Assembly: GCA_027038835.1 (NCBI GenBank)
Contig: JALWGC010000003.1
Location: 106,549-170,548, forward strand
Direction of reading: 5' to 3'
Length of the DNA: 64,000 nucleotides
From: Helicobacteraceae bacterium
GTDB taxonomy: Bacteria; Campylobacterota; Campylobacteria; Campylobacterales; Sulfurimonadaceae
Each line of letters starts with the position of its first letter. The first letter of the stretch is position 1. A model generated the notes under the pieces. It ran no database searches and was not told the origin of the DNA. It worked only from the letters and a program-made list of their open reading frames with translations. Positions 35,110 to 43,956 of this stretch are shown here, piece after piece. Made by a program: the position numbers and the translations under genes.

Positions 35110-36483
35110 TCAATGTATATTCAAATACATAAGCTTGCCCGGAGCGGAAATATCGGTTACTTTTGGAGCGAAAGCGGTTCTGTTGGGGTTGTAAAAGAGT
35201 GCTTTGGCGTTTCCCAGCGAGTTCGCTTCGTAGTCCAAAACGGGATCGACCGCTTCGACGACATCGACCCCTTTGTCGGAGTTGTCCGTGTTGACATCGT
35301 TGTCTTGAATATGGCTGCGTGTGAGTTTCGTTTGGTTGATATGCCAAATGAGCATTCCCCCTTTGAAATCTCCCTCGAGTGAACGCAAACCACGGTCGTA
35401 ACCGCTGTCGTTTCTGTTCTCGAGCAGGTAGTAGTGGTTCGCACTGATTGGGATTTTGATGACGTTGTATCCGTTAGAAGCGGTTTGGGTCAGAGTAGCC
35501 GAAGTGTTGCTGAGCACTTGGGGTGTAATCCATCCGATGTAGGATTTACTCCAAGCGGACATATGTACCGGCGTTTGACCGTACTTTTCATCGTTTGTTT
35601 TGCGCCCCCATGAGCCGCACCCCATCAAGCCAAATATCCCTATGCCCCCTGTTTGGGAGTTGACGTTGTAAAGGTCGGGTAGTATGAAGATGGCATGTCC
35701 TAATTCATGGGCGATGATCCCTATGGTGGCGTCGTGGAAGGTGTCTTCTCCATGCCGTTCGCCAAAGACGGCGTACCGTCCGTGTTTGTTCGCGTTGAAG
35801 ATGGAAACCCCATCGGCTGTGGGAGCTTGGCTTGGACTCAAAGAGGATTGATGCGCCCATATACCGTTTAGCACATGGCGACCCGCATAGGCGTCTTCAT
35901 AACCGGCTACGACAAGCACGATGGCGAGTTCGTTGGTTTGCAATGCTCCATCACCGTTTGAGTCGTAGCGGGAAAAATCGATGTAATTATCGGCTTGGTG
36001 TATGGCATCGGCGATATCTTTGGCTAGAAGGTCGAAAAAGTCGTAAGCATCGATATCGGTGTCGATATGGTTTTTTGATAGATGCACCTTGATTATGCCG
36101 TCGTTTTGGGTGTTGTAGTTTTCGGTAGCGGGGAGAAGATGAAACTTGCCTTGGCTTGTTTCATCATAGTAGTCGTTGAGTTCCCCTTCGTCGTAGCCGA
36201 AAAATTTGTTCGACCAAGTTGCGTCGTTCGAGACAATGGTTTGGTTGTCGTATTCGAGCAAGATTATGAGTGTGGGAAGGCTTTGTGGGATGCTTGGAGC
36301 TTTTGCAAGATCGCTTACGGGGGTGACGTCTTGCGGAATTGAGGCGATGTAATCGGTGTCGCTCGATTTTGGTACGTTATTGTCCCCATTGGAAATGGGT
36401 GTGTCCACATCGTTACCGTTGCCGCCGCCTCCACCGCAACCAAAAGCGCTTAGAAGCAAGAGAAAAAAGAAAAAGTTTTTCAT
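35110..36483 (-). CDS. M6-type metalloprotease lipoprotein (short paralogue)
   Basis: A 457-residue predicted lipoprotein: MKNFFFFLLLLSAFGC with lipobox AFGC and a glycine stretch. The catalytic domain parallels its neighbour: PTLIILLEYDNQTI, calcium loop FSRYDSNGDGALQTNE (about residue 170), zinc site H259-E-L-G-H263 in IIAHELGHAIFILPDLYN, and FGLMGCGSWG. The long acidic repeat of the paralogue is replaced by about 25 residues. Both end in the same ISAPGK..NLNIH-like C-terminus. Substrate unknown; an extracellular or outer-membrane protease is likely. Confidence 0.85.
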   Translation of the reverse strand: MKNFFFFLLLLSAFGCGGGGGNGNDVDTPISNGDNNVPKSSDTDYIASIPQDVTPVSDLAKAPSIPQSLPTLIILLEYDNQTIVSNDATWSNKFFGYDEGELNDYYDETSQGKFHLLPATENYNTQNDGIIKVHLSKNHIDTDIDAYDFFDLLAKDIADAIHQADNYIDFSRYDSNGDGALQTNELAIVLVVAGYEDAYAGRHVLNGIWAHQSSLSPSQAPTADGVSIFNANKHGRYAVFGERHGEDTFHDATIGIIAHELGHAIFILPDLYNVNSQTGGIGIFGLMGCGSWGRKTNDEKYGQTPVHMSAWSKSYIGWITPQVLSNTSATLTQTASNGYNVIKIPISANHYYLLENRNDSGYDRGLRSLEGDFKGGMLIWHINQTKLTRSHIQDNDVNTDNSDKGVDVVEAVDPVLDYEANSLGNAKALFYNPNRTAFAPKVTDISAPGKLMYLNIH

Positions 36484-36553
36484 AAATCCCCGTCTTAAAA
36501 GAAATCTATCAATAAGTTCTGTATAATAACATAAAAATTTTTAAGGTTCATAA

Positions 36554-37438
36554 ATGATCACTTTTAGCGAAATGCTTTTGAAATTGCAAGAGTTCTGGGC
36601 GAAAGAGGGGTGCAATATCGTTCAGCCCTACGATATACCCGCAGGGGCGGGGACGTTTCACCCCGCAACCTATCTTCGCAGTCTCGATTCCACTCCGTGG
36701 AGCGCGGCGTATGTCGCGCCTTCTCGCCGTCCGACCGATGGGAGATACGGTGAGAACCCAAACCGCCTTGGAAGCTACTATCAGTTCCAAGTGCTGATAA
36801 AACCGAGTCCTGACGATATTCAAGAGCTTTATTTGAAATCGCTCGAGTATTTGGGGCTTGACCTTTCCAAGCACGATATCCGCTTCGTCGAGGACAACTG
36901 GGAGTCTCCGACCCTTGGAGCGTGGGGGCTTGGCTGGGAAGTGTGGCTAAACGGTATGGAAGTTACGCAGTTTACCTACTTTCAGCAAGTCGGGGGTATA
37001 GAGTGCGCGCCGGTAGCGGTGGAGATAACTTATGGAACGGAGCGATTGGCGATGTACCTGCAAGGGGTCGATACGGTGTTCGATATCGTTTGGAACGTGA
37101 ATCGTGACGGGAGCAAAACACTCTATCGCGATGTTCACAAAGAGGGGGAGATAGAGTTCAGCAAGTACAACTTCGAAGTTGCCGACACCGACATGCTCTT
37201 TCGCCATTTCGACGAGTATGCCGCGGAGTGCAAACGAACACTCGAAGCCGGTTTGCCGCTTCCGGCGTACGACTTGTGTATGCTCGCTTCCCATACTTTC
37301 AACACCCTCGATGCCCGAAAAGCGATCAGCCAAACGGAGCGCCAGAACTACATTTTACGCGTTAGGGAGTTGGCAAAAGGATGTGCCGAGCTTTACAAAG
37401 CGCAAGAAAGCGAGCGTCTTAAGCGAGTAAAAGCGTAG
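36554..37438 (+). CDS. glyQ: Glycyl-tRNA synthetase alpha subunit
   Basis: Catalytic subunit of the bacterial alpha2-beta2 class II glycyl-tRNA synthetase. The 294-residue length is standard. Conserved stretches include ILKLQEFW-like [19 protein letters not shown] (about residues 10-28), [24 protein letters not shown] (about 59) and [20 protein letters not shown] (about 147-166). glyS is not in the window. It corresponds to Cj0704, and recD2 follows two bases after the stop. Confidence 0.97.
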   Translation: MITFSEMLLKLQEFWAKEGCNIVQPYDIPAGAGTFHPATYLRSLDSTPWSAAYVAPSRRPTDGRYGENPNRLGSYYQFQVLIKPSPDDIQELYLKSLEYLGLDLSKHDIRFVEDNWESPTLGAWGLGWEVWLNGMEVTQFTYFQQVGGIECAPVAVEITYGTERLAMYLQGVDTVFDIVWNVNRDGSKTLYRDVHKEGEIEFSKYNFEVADTDMLFRHFDEYAAECKRTLEAGLPLPAYDLCMLASHTFNTLDARKAISQTERQNYILRVRELAKGCAELYKAQESERLKRVKA

Positions 37439-37440
37439 GC

Positions 37441-39765
37441 ATGGAAGAAACCCTTGTCGCGCAGATAGAGAAGATCCTTTTTCAAAACGAAGAGGGGTTT
37501 TTCATAGCCGTTACCAAAACCGGCGAGCGTATCAAGGGGGTATATGTCCAAAGCGACATAGAGCATCTCAAAAACGCCAACGTAACGCTGCGTGGCTTTT
37601 GGGAACACCATAAACAATACGGCAAAACTTTCAACTTCACTTCGATCCGCGTCAATCAAAACGAACTTTTTTTCTTTCTGACCAAAATCGTCAAGGGGTT
37701 TACCAAAAAAAACGCCGCCGAACTCATAGAGCATTTCGGTAAAGAGGAACTTGTAGAGATACTCGATAACGACATAGAACGCCTCTTGGAGTTCAAAGGA
37801 ATCAAGGAAAAACGGCTCAAAAAGATAAAAGAGTCATGGAAGAAGTTTCGCTCCATGCGGCGTATCGGAGAGTTTCTTTCCCCTTACGATGTCTCACCCA
37901 CACTACTGACTACCATCGCTTCGGCGCTCAAAGAGGTGGACGAGCCATGCACGAAGATAAAGAACAACCCCTACATCCTCACCAATATCAAAGGGATCGG
38001 TTTTAAAACCGCCGATGAACTAGCACTCAAGATGGGGGTGGACAAAGAAGATGAAAACCGCATCGCCAGCGCTATGGAGTATGTTTTGCAAAACTACTGC
38101 GAGGCTGAGGGAAACAGCTGCGTTGTAAAAGGGGTGCTTTTTGAAAAGCTTGACGAGCTTTTGGGGTTTTCGAACAAGCGGGATGTGTACGAAGCGGTGC
38201 TTGTGCAGCTCCAAGCCGGCGAGGAGATAGTCCCGCTAAGCGGAGAGCGGGTTGCACCAAGACGACTTTATGAAGCGGAAAAGTTCTTGTTCGATGAATT
38301 TACAAGACGGAAAAAACTCCAAGATGAGCCGATAGTAAAAGATATCGATGTATTTTTGCAAGAGGGGAGTTTCACCCTTGGGGCAGAGCAGAAAAAAGCG
38401 GTGGAATTGATAAACGAAGGGAAAAAAATCCTCTTTCTCGTCGGATACGCGGGAACGGGGAAAAGCACCACCTCGAAGATGATTTTGGAGCTGCTTTCCC
38501 TTCGCTACGGAAGAGAAAACGTCATCACTTGCGCACTCAGCGGTATAGCGAGTCAGCGTATCGCCGATACGACGGGGTTTGAAAGCTCTACCATCCAAAG
38601 TTTGCTAAGCAAACATGAACAAGCGGAGCACCTGCCTTACAAAGTGGTGCTTGTAGATGAAGCGAGCATGATAAACTCGCAGCTTTTTGCGAGACTGCTT
38701 GCCAAGATAGACAAAAACGCGGTTTTGATAGTCGTTGGGGATGACGCACAGCTACCACCCATAGGTGCGGGTAACGTACTAAGCGATGTTTTGGAGCTTT
38801 CTTTTGTGCCGATTGTCAAACTCACCAAAATCTACCGCCAAAGCGAAGAGCAAGCCATAGCGGTTTTGGCGAACGAAATCCGCCAAGGAAGAGTACCGCA
38901 GTACAAGAAAGCGTATGAGGATTTCCGTTTTATCGATGTGAGCATCCAAAACTACTACGCACTCAAAAACTCTTTAAGCCAAAAGGAGCTTCAAGAGGTT
39001 CGAGAGCAAAACCACCAAAACATCATCGCGGAACTGCTGCACTTGGTTTTGGAACACATAGAAAAAGCGAGATACCGGCTGAAGAACAAGCAGATAAAGG
39101 AATACCTCAACTACTTTCAAGTTATAACTCCCATGAAAGGGGGCACGCTTGGGGTGGAGAATCTCAACAAGATACTGCAAGAGTACTTCAACCCAAATCC
39201 GAAAAACTGTCTTAAAAAAGGGGAACGGGAGTTTCGCCTGATGGACAAGGTGGTACACACCAAAAACGAAAATATGGCTTCTTGGAGTAGCGAAGGGTTC
39301 AAAAACGACGAGCCAAGCGACAAACGGCGTGTTTTCAACGGGATGATAGGGCTGCTTTTTCGCATAGACAAAGAGGAAGACGCGGCGTATGTTTTCTACC
39401 CGAGCGAAGATGTCGTCGTTCGCTACGATACCGATGAAGTGTGGGAGTATCTTAGCCTCTCATACGCCCTTACCATCCATAAAACCCAAGGGATGGAGTA
39501 CGACATCGTTACAATCCCCATGAGCTTTTCCCACTATATCATGCTCAATACGAAACTTATCTACACCGCCATAACCCGCGCCAAACACCGTTGCTTCGTC
39601 ATAGGGGAAAGCGGTGCTTTCGAGGTTGGCTGCAAACGCTTCGATACCACCAAACGAGACACCGTTTTGCTCGAACTTGGGAAAAAAAGCTCTTTTGGAG
39701 ATGGAACGGATATTGCTTTTTTAGGTGTACGAGAAAAGGAGTATCATGGAGATCGTTCTACATAA
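37441..39765 (+). CDS. recD2: RecD2-type SF1B DNA helicase
   Basis: A 774-residue ATP-dependent 5'-3' DNA helicase. Order: N-terminal OB-like domain (EGFFIAVTKTGERIKG), two helix-hairpin-helix units (LLEFKGIKEKRLKKIKESW at about 117 and ILTNIKGIGFKTADELALKM at about 178), Walker A VGYAGTGKSTTSK (about 335-347), Walker B VLVDEASMI (about 402), motif III VGDDAQLPPIG and the C-terminal SYALTIHKTQGMEYD (motifs V-VI). No RecB/RecC genes adjoin it, as expected for RecD2, which works alone in replication and repair. Overlaps the DnaJ-domain gene by 20 bases. Confidence 0.9.
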   Translation: MEETLVAQIEKILFQNEEGFFIAVTKTGERIKGVYVQSDIEHLKNANVTLRGFWEHHKQYGKTFNFTSIRVNQNELFFFLTKIVKGFTKKNAAELIEHFGKEELVEILDNDIERLLEFKGIKEKRLKKIKESWKKFRSMRRIGEFLSPYDVSPTLLTTIASALKEVDEPCTKIKNNPYILTNIKGIGFKTADELALKMGVDKEDENRIASAMEYVLQNYCEAEGNSCVVKGVLFEKLDELLGFSNKRDVYEAVLVQLQAGEEIVPLSGERVAPRRLYEAEKFLFDEFTRRKKLQDEPIVKDIDVFLQEGSFTLGAEQKKAVELINEGKKILFLVGYAGTGKSTTSKMILELLSLRYGRENVITCALSGIASQRIADTTGFESSTIQSLLSKHEQAEHLPYKVVLVDEASMINSQLFARLLAKIDKNAVLIVVGDDAQLPPIGAGNVLSDVLELSFVPIVKLTKIYRQSEEQAIAVLANEIRQGRVPQYKKAYEDFRFIDVSIQNYYALKNSLSQKELQEVREQNHQNIIAELLHLVLEHIEKARYRLKNKQIKEYLNYFQVITPMKGGTLGVENLNKILQEYFNPNPKNCLKKGEREFRLMDKVVHTKNENMASWSSEGFKNDEPSDKRRVFNGMIGLLFRIDKEEDAAYVFYPSEDVVVRYDTDEVWEYLSLSYALTIHKTQGMEYDIVTIPMSFSHYIMLNTKLIYTAITRAKHRCFVIGESGAFEVGCKRFDTTKRDTVLLELGKKSSFGDGTDIAFLGVREKEYHGDRST

Positions 39766-40549
39766 CAACCTTATCCTTGTTCGTACCGATTTCACAACGC
39801 TCAATCAGCCTTGGATGATCGAGTTTTTGAACCAGCATGCCAAAAGTATGCTGTTCTTGCCAAAATCGGTGCTTGTATTTCGAAACGATACTCTTAAAGA
39901 GGTGCGTGAGGAGTTCATACGCGCACTTTCCCATCACCATGCCAAAACGCACGATTTTGATCACACTTTCTTTTTGCGTTCGTTGTTGAAGTTTGGCAAC
40001 TATCCCATCAAGATAGAGCTCAAAAAGCTTGAAAAACCGCAAATCGTCAAAGTCAATCTCTACGCTTACGATAAAAAAACGGTGCTCATCTCACTCGATA
40101 AACCCAACTCTTGGGTGATGACCTATTTCCGCTCGCAACTCAACGTATATATGGAAAAAGGGACGGACCAGTCGATGGTGCTTGACCTTTCCTCCTACAA
40201 AGCCAAAAGCCGTTTCGATAGAGCGATGAATAAAAAGCATATCCTTCACTACGACATCCACTACACCTACGACAACCGTTTTTTAAGTACGCTTTACAGC
40301 GACTTCGCATCTTGCACTTTCGGTGATTTGCTCAAAGAGGAGCAAAACGAAGAGAACAAACGGTACTATACCGTTTTGGAAGTGCCCATAGGAGCGAGCA
40401 AAGAGGTGATACGCCAAAACTACAAAAAGCTTGTCAAAATCTACCATCCCGACAAAATCATAGCCGAAGAGCCGTACATGGTCGATTACTACACCAAGAA
40501 GTTCCAGCTACTCCAAGAAGCCTACACGACCCTTAAAATCGTAAGCTAA
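39746..40549 (+). CDS. DnaJ-domain protein with C-terminal J domain
   Basis: A 267-residue protein. Residues about 205-267 are a J domain (YYTVLEVPIGASKEVIRQNY) containing the essential HPD triplet in KIYHPDK, which stimulates DnaK ATPase. The first 200 residues are an unclassified alpha/beta domain. ATG at 39746 has AAAGGAG at the right distance, and the gene overlaps recD2 by 20 bases. A J domain at the C-terminus rather than the N-terminus marks a specialised co-chaperone that would deliver a specific client to DnaK. Confidence 0.83.
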   Translation: MEIVLHNNLILVRTDFTTLNQPWMIEFLNQHAKSMLFLPKSVLVFRNDTLKEVREEFIRALSHHHAKTHDFDHTFFLRSLLKFGNYPIKIELKKLEKPQIVKVNLYAYDKKTVLISLDKPNSWVMTYFRSQLNVYMEKGTDQSMVLDLSSYKAKSRFDRAMNKKHILHYDIHYTYDNRFLSTLYSDFASCTFGDLLKEEQNEENKRYYTVLEVPIGASKEVIRQNYKKLVKIYHPDKIIAEEPYMVDYYTKKFQLLQEAYTTLKIVS

Positions 40550-41118
40550 ATCTTCACGATCTCGTCCGCGCACCATTTCGCCAAAGAGAGATCATGCGTT
40601 ATGAGCAGTACCGCGAAGTTGTCCAGATTTTCCACTATCATCTTCATCGTTTCAAGTTGAATGATATTGTCTAGTGCCGAAGTCGGCTCATCAAGCAAAA
40701 GAAGTTCCGGCTCCATCAGCATCGCACGTAAAATGGAACAACGTTGCAGTTGTCCTCCGGAGAGTTTGTGGGGGAGTTGATGCAAAAGGGACTCTTCGAT
40801 AGAGAGTTTTTGGAGAAAATAGGGTAGTTTTTGGGTGTCGGCTACATCTTCGATTTGGTTGAGAATCGTGTAGCTTGGATGGAACGAAGTGTAGGGGTCT
40901 TGGAACACTTCGCTAATGTGCTTGGTAACTTCGACGGTTCCTCGAAGCGGTTTTAAGTTACCCAAAATCAGCTCAAAAAGGGTACTCTTTCCCGCTCCGC
41001 TTTGCCCTACTATCGCTTTGAGCTCCCCTTTTTTCAGCTCAAGCGAGAACCCCTCATAGAGAGGCTTTTTTTTACTATATCCGAAAGTGAGGTTTTGGAT
41101 GCTTAAAACGGTTTGCAC
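40546..41118 (-). CDS. Orphan ABC transporter ATP-binding protein (Dpp/Nik F-like)
   Basis: A 190-residue ABC ATPase, complete but short: Walker A GQSGAGKST (about residues 38-46), Q-loop in SEVFQDPYTSFHP, signature LSGGQLQR (about 118), Walker [13 protein letters not shown] (about 137) and H-loop LITHDLSL. FQDPYTSFHP and the signature are typical of the peptide/nickel DppF/NikE group. No permease or second ATPase adjoins it. It ends convergently with the DnaJ-domain gene (four-base overlap) and follows the dUTPase by a single base. Confidence 0.85.
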   Translation of the reverse strand: MQTVLSIQNLTFGYSKKKPLYEGFSLELKKGELKAIVGQSGAGKSTLFELILGNLKPLRGTVEVTKHISEVFQDPYTSFHPSYTILNQIEDVADTQKLPYFLQKLSIEESLLHQLPHKLSGGQLQRCSILRAMLMEPELLLLDEPTSALDNIIQLETMKMIVENLDNFAVLLITHDLSLAKWCADEIVKI

Positions 41119-41808
41119 TTATTTGTTGACTTGATGGTAGATTTTGGTCAGCTCCTTGTAGAGCTCTTCGGGGCGGATATCCGGATTTTCTTGCAAGATG
41201 TTCTGCATCCAGACGTTATCCTCTTCGCCGTCCCATACTTTTATGTAGCTGCCATCTTTGTAGCCGTTGTCTTGGCGGAACTGATTCAAGATGTTTTTAC
41301 CGATGTAGAGCAGATACAACGACGAAAGATTCAACCCGCTTTGCGTAACGAGGGTGAAGAAATGCGTAAAAAGTTCATCGAGGGAAAAACCGTTTTTTAC
41401 AAGCACGTCGCGCATGATATCTTCGATCGTTTCGATGGTCTCTTTTTGGCCGGCGAAGGTTTCATCAGTATTGTCGATAGCGGTGAAGCTTGGCATACCG
41501 GCTATGTGGATAGCTATCTCTTCGATGTTTCCTTTCATCTCTTTGTAGTAAACTTCTATCGCCAGACTCATGACGAAGTGCCATACGTCCACCACTTCGA
41601 TTTTGAGGTTCTCCCAATCTGGGTCCGCGTCGATATCTTTCCAATGTTTCCATGGAAAGCTGTCAATCATCTCGGCAGCTTCCATGTAGATGCAGCGTTT
41701 CCAGTTTATCTCTTTGTCGTTCTTGGTCACTCCCTTTACCCAATCTTCGCCGTTGGTGGCATTGTTGAGCTGATTTTGGAGTTGTAACATCAATAATACT
41801 TTATCCAT
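41119..41808 (-). CDS. dut: Dimeric dUTPase
   Basis: A 229-residue all-alpha NTP pyrophosphatase that hydrolyses dUTP to dUMP, keeping uracil out of DNA. The metal-binding helices are visible in YMEAAEMIDSFPWKHWK (about residues 43-59) and IEVVDVWHFVMSLAIE (about 72-87). This is the dimeric class found in Campylobacter (Cj1451) and trypanosomes, unrelated to trimeric dUTPases. ATG at 41808 with AAGAG five bases upstream is preferred over an in-frame GTG two codons earlier. Confidence 0.9.
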   Translation of the reverse strand: MDKVLLMLQLQNQLNNATNGEDWVKGVTKNDKEINWKRCIYMEAAEMIDSFPWKHWKDIDADPDWENLKIEVVDVWHFVMSLAIEVYYKEMKGNIEEIAIHIAGMPSFTAIDNTDETFAGQKETIETIEDIMRDVLVKNGFSLDELFTHFFTLVTQSGLNLSSLYLLYIGKNILNQFRQDNGYKDGSYIKVWDGEEDNVWMQNILQENPDIRPEELYKELTKIYHQVNK

Positions 41809-41853
41809 TATCACTCTTTTATGAAAAATTTTTACAATTATAGCGATTTATGA

Positions 41854-41859
41854 TAAAAT
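41854..41859 (+). promoter_or_regulatory. -10 box next to the 57-residue gene start
   Basis: TAAAAT within TATGATAAAATCC lies seven bases before the ATG at 41867, with no Shine-Dalgarno, so a leaderless message is plausible. Confidence 0.5.
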
Positions 41860-41866
41860 CCGCCCT

Positions 41867-42040
41867 ATGGACAATAAGCGGATCAACTGTAGAAAATGTA
41901 TTTATTTTTATGTTACTTGGAACCAAGCACAGCCTTACGCTTGCAAGGCTTACGGTTTTAAAGGTAGATTGATGCCCTCGATGACGGTCAAAAAAGTCAG
42001 CGGTAAGGAGTGTCAGCTATTTACCGCAAAGCAAAAATGA
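41867..42040 (+). CDS. Small cysteine-containing protein (57 residues)
   Basis: Short gene with coding character: MDNKRINCRKCIYFYVTW, then ACKAYGFKGRLMPS and SGKECQLFTAKQK. Four cysteines (CRKC, ACKA, KECQ) and the CXXCXXFXVTW start suggest a small metal-binding protein. I recall similar short proteins in Campylobacterota near uncharacterised genes, but no function is known. A -10 box immediately upstream supports transcription on its own. Confidence 0.7.
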   Translation: MDNKRINCRKCIYFYVTWNQAQPYACKAYGFKGRLMPSMTVKKVSGKECQLFTAKQK

Positions 42041-42095
42041 CAATTTCGACATGACAGGGAAAACCAAGGAATGGAAGTCGTCCTCTTTTAGGTGC

Positions 42096-42188
42096 TCAAA
42101 TATCTTTTACTTGTTTGTAGTCTTCATACAACATATAAAACAATGTCCCAAAAACTCCTATGAGAGCGAATGCTATCGGAAATGTCAT
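42096..42188 (-). CDS. 30-residue membrane microprotein
   Basis: Short frame preceded by GAGGAG six bases before ATG at 42188. It encodes one hydrophobic helix (PIAFALIGVFGTLFYMLY) and a charged tail EDYKQVKDI, a typical single-span microprotein. It starts two bases after the 64-residue small membrane protein and probably forms an operon with it. Confidence 0.55.
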   Translation of the reverse strand: MTFPIAFALIGVFGTLFYMLYEDYKQVKDI

Positions 42189-42190
42189 GT

Positions 42191-42385
42191 TTACTCCTCT
42201 TTGGTGATTTCTAATGTATCTATCAGTTTGTTTCTTTTCTTCTCTTCTATATTGATAAGCAATACGACGACGATAAAACCTATCGTGCCGATAATAAGCA
42301 AAGTATTCACTACAACGTCATCGTTGATTTTCTTTTGAGAAATTCCAAAAATCGTTCCTATTATGGCCGACATCAAAGCTATCAT
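42191..42385 (-). CDS. 64-residue small membrane protein
   Basis: Two hydrophobic segments (about residues 2-13 and 24-44, LLIIGTIGFIVVVLLINI) and a charged C-terminal tail (EEKKRNKLIDTLEITKEE). Its ATG overlaps the stop of a 21-residue frame by ATGA. Unknown family. Confidence 0.6.
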   Translation of the reverse strand: MIALMSAIIGTIFGISQKKINDDVVVNTLLIIGTIGFIVVVLLINIEEKKRNKLIDTLEITKEE

Positions 42386-42447
42386 AATATAACGAAGGTG
42401 TCTGCGATTTGGTCGATTTTCTTTTGAAGTGCTTCAATCTTTCCCAT
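42382..42447 (-). CDS. 21-residue upstream peptide
   Basis: Frame from ATG at 42447, MGKIEALQKKIDQIADT and so on, amphipathic and coiled-coil-like, ending in TGA that overlaps the ATG of the 64-residue membrane protein. It may be a real microprotein or a leader that couples translation of the next gene. Confidence 0.4.
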   Translation of the reverse strand: MGKIEALQKKIDQIADTFVIL

Positions 42448-42454
42448 ACTGAAA

Positions 42455-42868
42455 TTATATCTCAAGAACTATCTTTTTCCCAAATCCAAGCTTGTTATCG
42501 GTCAGTTTGAAACGCCGTACATGCAGTTCCCAGAGGGTAGGGTGCAATGCCAAAGCGTAGGGGAAGGTCTTGAAGTAGAGTTTTTTGCGGTTTTCATCTT
42601 CGCATCTATGAAGCGTGCCTTGGATTTGCAGCCCTTCGATTTTGCCTATCTCTTTGGTTTCAAGGTGGATGTTGGCGGCGACTTTTTGGTTGGCAAGCGC
42701 GTTTTGTATATGGGTGGTTTTCGTATCGCCCGCTATGACGAAGGTTTTGGAGTCGGAGTCGTAAGCGTAAAACGCCGAAGAGCAATACGGCGCGTCGTTG
42801 TCGCAAGTCGCCAAAGTCAAAAGGTGGTGTTTGGCTATGAAAGCCTCGATACGTTCCAAATCTTTCAT
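42455..42868 (-). CDS. Pyridoxamine 5'-phosphate oxidase-like flavoprotein (YhbP/UPF0306 type)
   Basis: A 137-residue split-barrel flavin-binding protein. LLTLATCDNDAPYCSSAFYAYD (residues about 16-37) and FVIAGDTKTTHIQNALANQ are characteristic of the PNPOx-like FMN family. The enzymatic role is unknown. Its first bases overlap the end of the upstream 74-residue gene (ATGA). Confidence 0.8.
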   Translation of the reverse strand: MKDLERIEAFIAKHHLLTLATCDNDAPYCSSAFYAYDSDSKTFVIAGDTKTTHIQNALANQKVAANIHLETKEIGKIEGLQIQGTLHRCEDENRKKLYFKTFPYALALHPTLWELHVRRFKLTDNKLGFGKKIVLEI

Positions 42869-43089
42869 AGTTTTCGCATATACTCTTCGAGTTTGTACGC
42901 CGAGTCGATTTGCCGTTTTTGTAGCATCAAGTGCGATATTTCGTCATCATGGAGCATTTCGTACATGAATGTAGTCGATTTGACGTTGTAGAAACTGCGG
43001 ATGAAGTACAGCAGTTTATCGAAATTGTCCCCTTTGAGGTGGGGCATCTCCTGTTTGAAGATTTTGAACTCTTCCCAATCTATTTTCAT
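42865..43089 (-). CDS. 74-residue hypothetical protein
   Basis: Small soluble helical protein beginning KIDWEEFKIFKQEMP and ending in YKLEEYMRKL. The coding start has GGGAGT upstream and the stop is coupled by a four-base overlap to the flavoprotein, so the two are probably partners. No family recognised. Confidence 0.65.
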   Translation of the reverse strand: MKIDWEEFKIFKQEMPHLKGDNFDKLLYFIRSFYNVKSTTFMYEMLHDDEISHLMLQKRQIDSAYKLEEYMRKL

Positions 43090-43213
43090 CGACTCCCTTT
43101 AGGTTATACCATCGGTAAGTAATTTCCAGTTTGATAAACGAGGATATTGTATTCGAGTACAAGGCGAAACCGCGCAGGAGCTACTTGTAGCTTCAAGTGG
43201 TTTCGTATTATGC

Positions 43214-43219
43214 TAAAAT
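43214..43219 (+). promoter_or_regulatory. -10 box next to the laccase-domain gene start
   Basis: TAAAAT within TATGCTAAAATAC is only five bases before the ATG at 43225, pointing to a leaderless transcript; no Shine-Dalgarno is present. Confidence 0.5.
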
Positions 43220-43224
43220 ACATT

Positions 43225-43956
43225 ATGCAATTATACAAAAGTAAACGTCTAAAAGTAAAACACGCCTTTAGTTCCCGTCAAGGGGGAGTGAGCCAACCCC
43301 CTTACGATTCACTCAACCTTGCCTATCATGTAGGCGATAGACGCGACGACGTGGTCAAAAACCACAAACTGTTCGCCTACGAAGCGGGGTTCGATTTCAA
43401 AAAGCTCGTTTTTATGAATCAAATCCACTCCAATAAAGTGCACGTCGTCGATGAAGACTCTTTTTTGGTGCCTTCATGTGACGCGCTTGTAACGAACCTG
43501 TGTGATACCCCGCTAATGGTGATGAGTGCCGATTGCGCTCCCGTTTTGTTCTACGACGAAGTCTCCAAAACCGTCGCCGCCGCTCATGTGGGGCGAAAAG
43601 GGGCGTTTGGCAACATCGTCAAAAACGTTTTGGACGTTATGTGGGAGCGTTTTGGAGCGGAGGCGGAAAACATCGTCGTAGCTGTTGGACCAAATATCAA
43701 ATTGTGCTGTTACGAAGTGGGTGAGAAAGAAAAAAGCGAAGCGAAAAACCTCGGGTACGGTTTTGCCCTTAGCGGTGCGCATCTCGACATAGATGCCATC
43801 ATAGCCCATCAGTTGCAAAAGGAGGGCGTTTTAAAAGAGCATGTGGAGTTTCTGCCTCATTGCACCTGTTGTGAAAGTGAGCGCTTTTTCTCTTACCGCG
43901 CACAAGGGGAAACCGGCAGAAACGCCGCCGTCATCGTTTTAGAAGATTACGTTTAG
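43225..43956 (+). CDS. pgeF: Laccase-domain (YfiH) protein
   Basis: A 243-residue multicopper-like fold enzyme of the YfiH/DUF152 family, shown in other bacteria to act as purine nucleoside phosphorylase/adenosine deaminase and named for peptidoglycan editing. Metal-binding residues lie in MSADCAPVLFYD, AAHVGRKGAFGN and HCTCCESERFFSYR. The start at 43225 is supported by conserved length and the -10 box just before it; longer in-frame starts would extend into that promoter. It overlaps the convergent secreted-protein gene by 18 bases. Confidence 0.82.
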   Translation: MQLYKSKRLKVKHAFSSRQGGVSQPPYDSLNLAYHVGDRRDDVVKNHKLFAYEAGFDFKKLVFMNQIHSNKVHVVDEDSFLVPSCDALVTNLCDTPLMVMSADCAPVLFYDEVSKTVAAAHVGRKGAFGNIVKNVLDVMWERFGAEAENIVVAVGPNIKLCCYEVGEKEKSEAKNLGYGFALSGAHLDIDAIIAHQLQKEGVLKEHVEFLPHCTCCESERFFSYRAQGETGRNAAVIVLEDYV

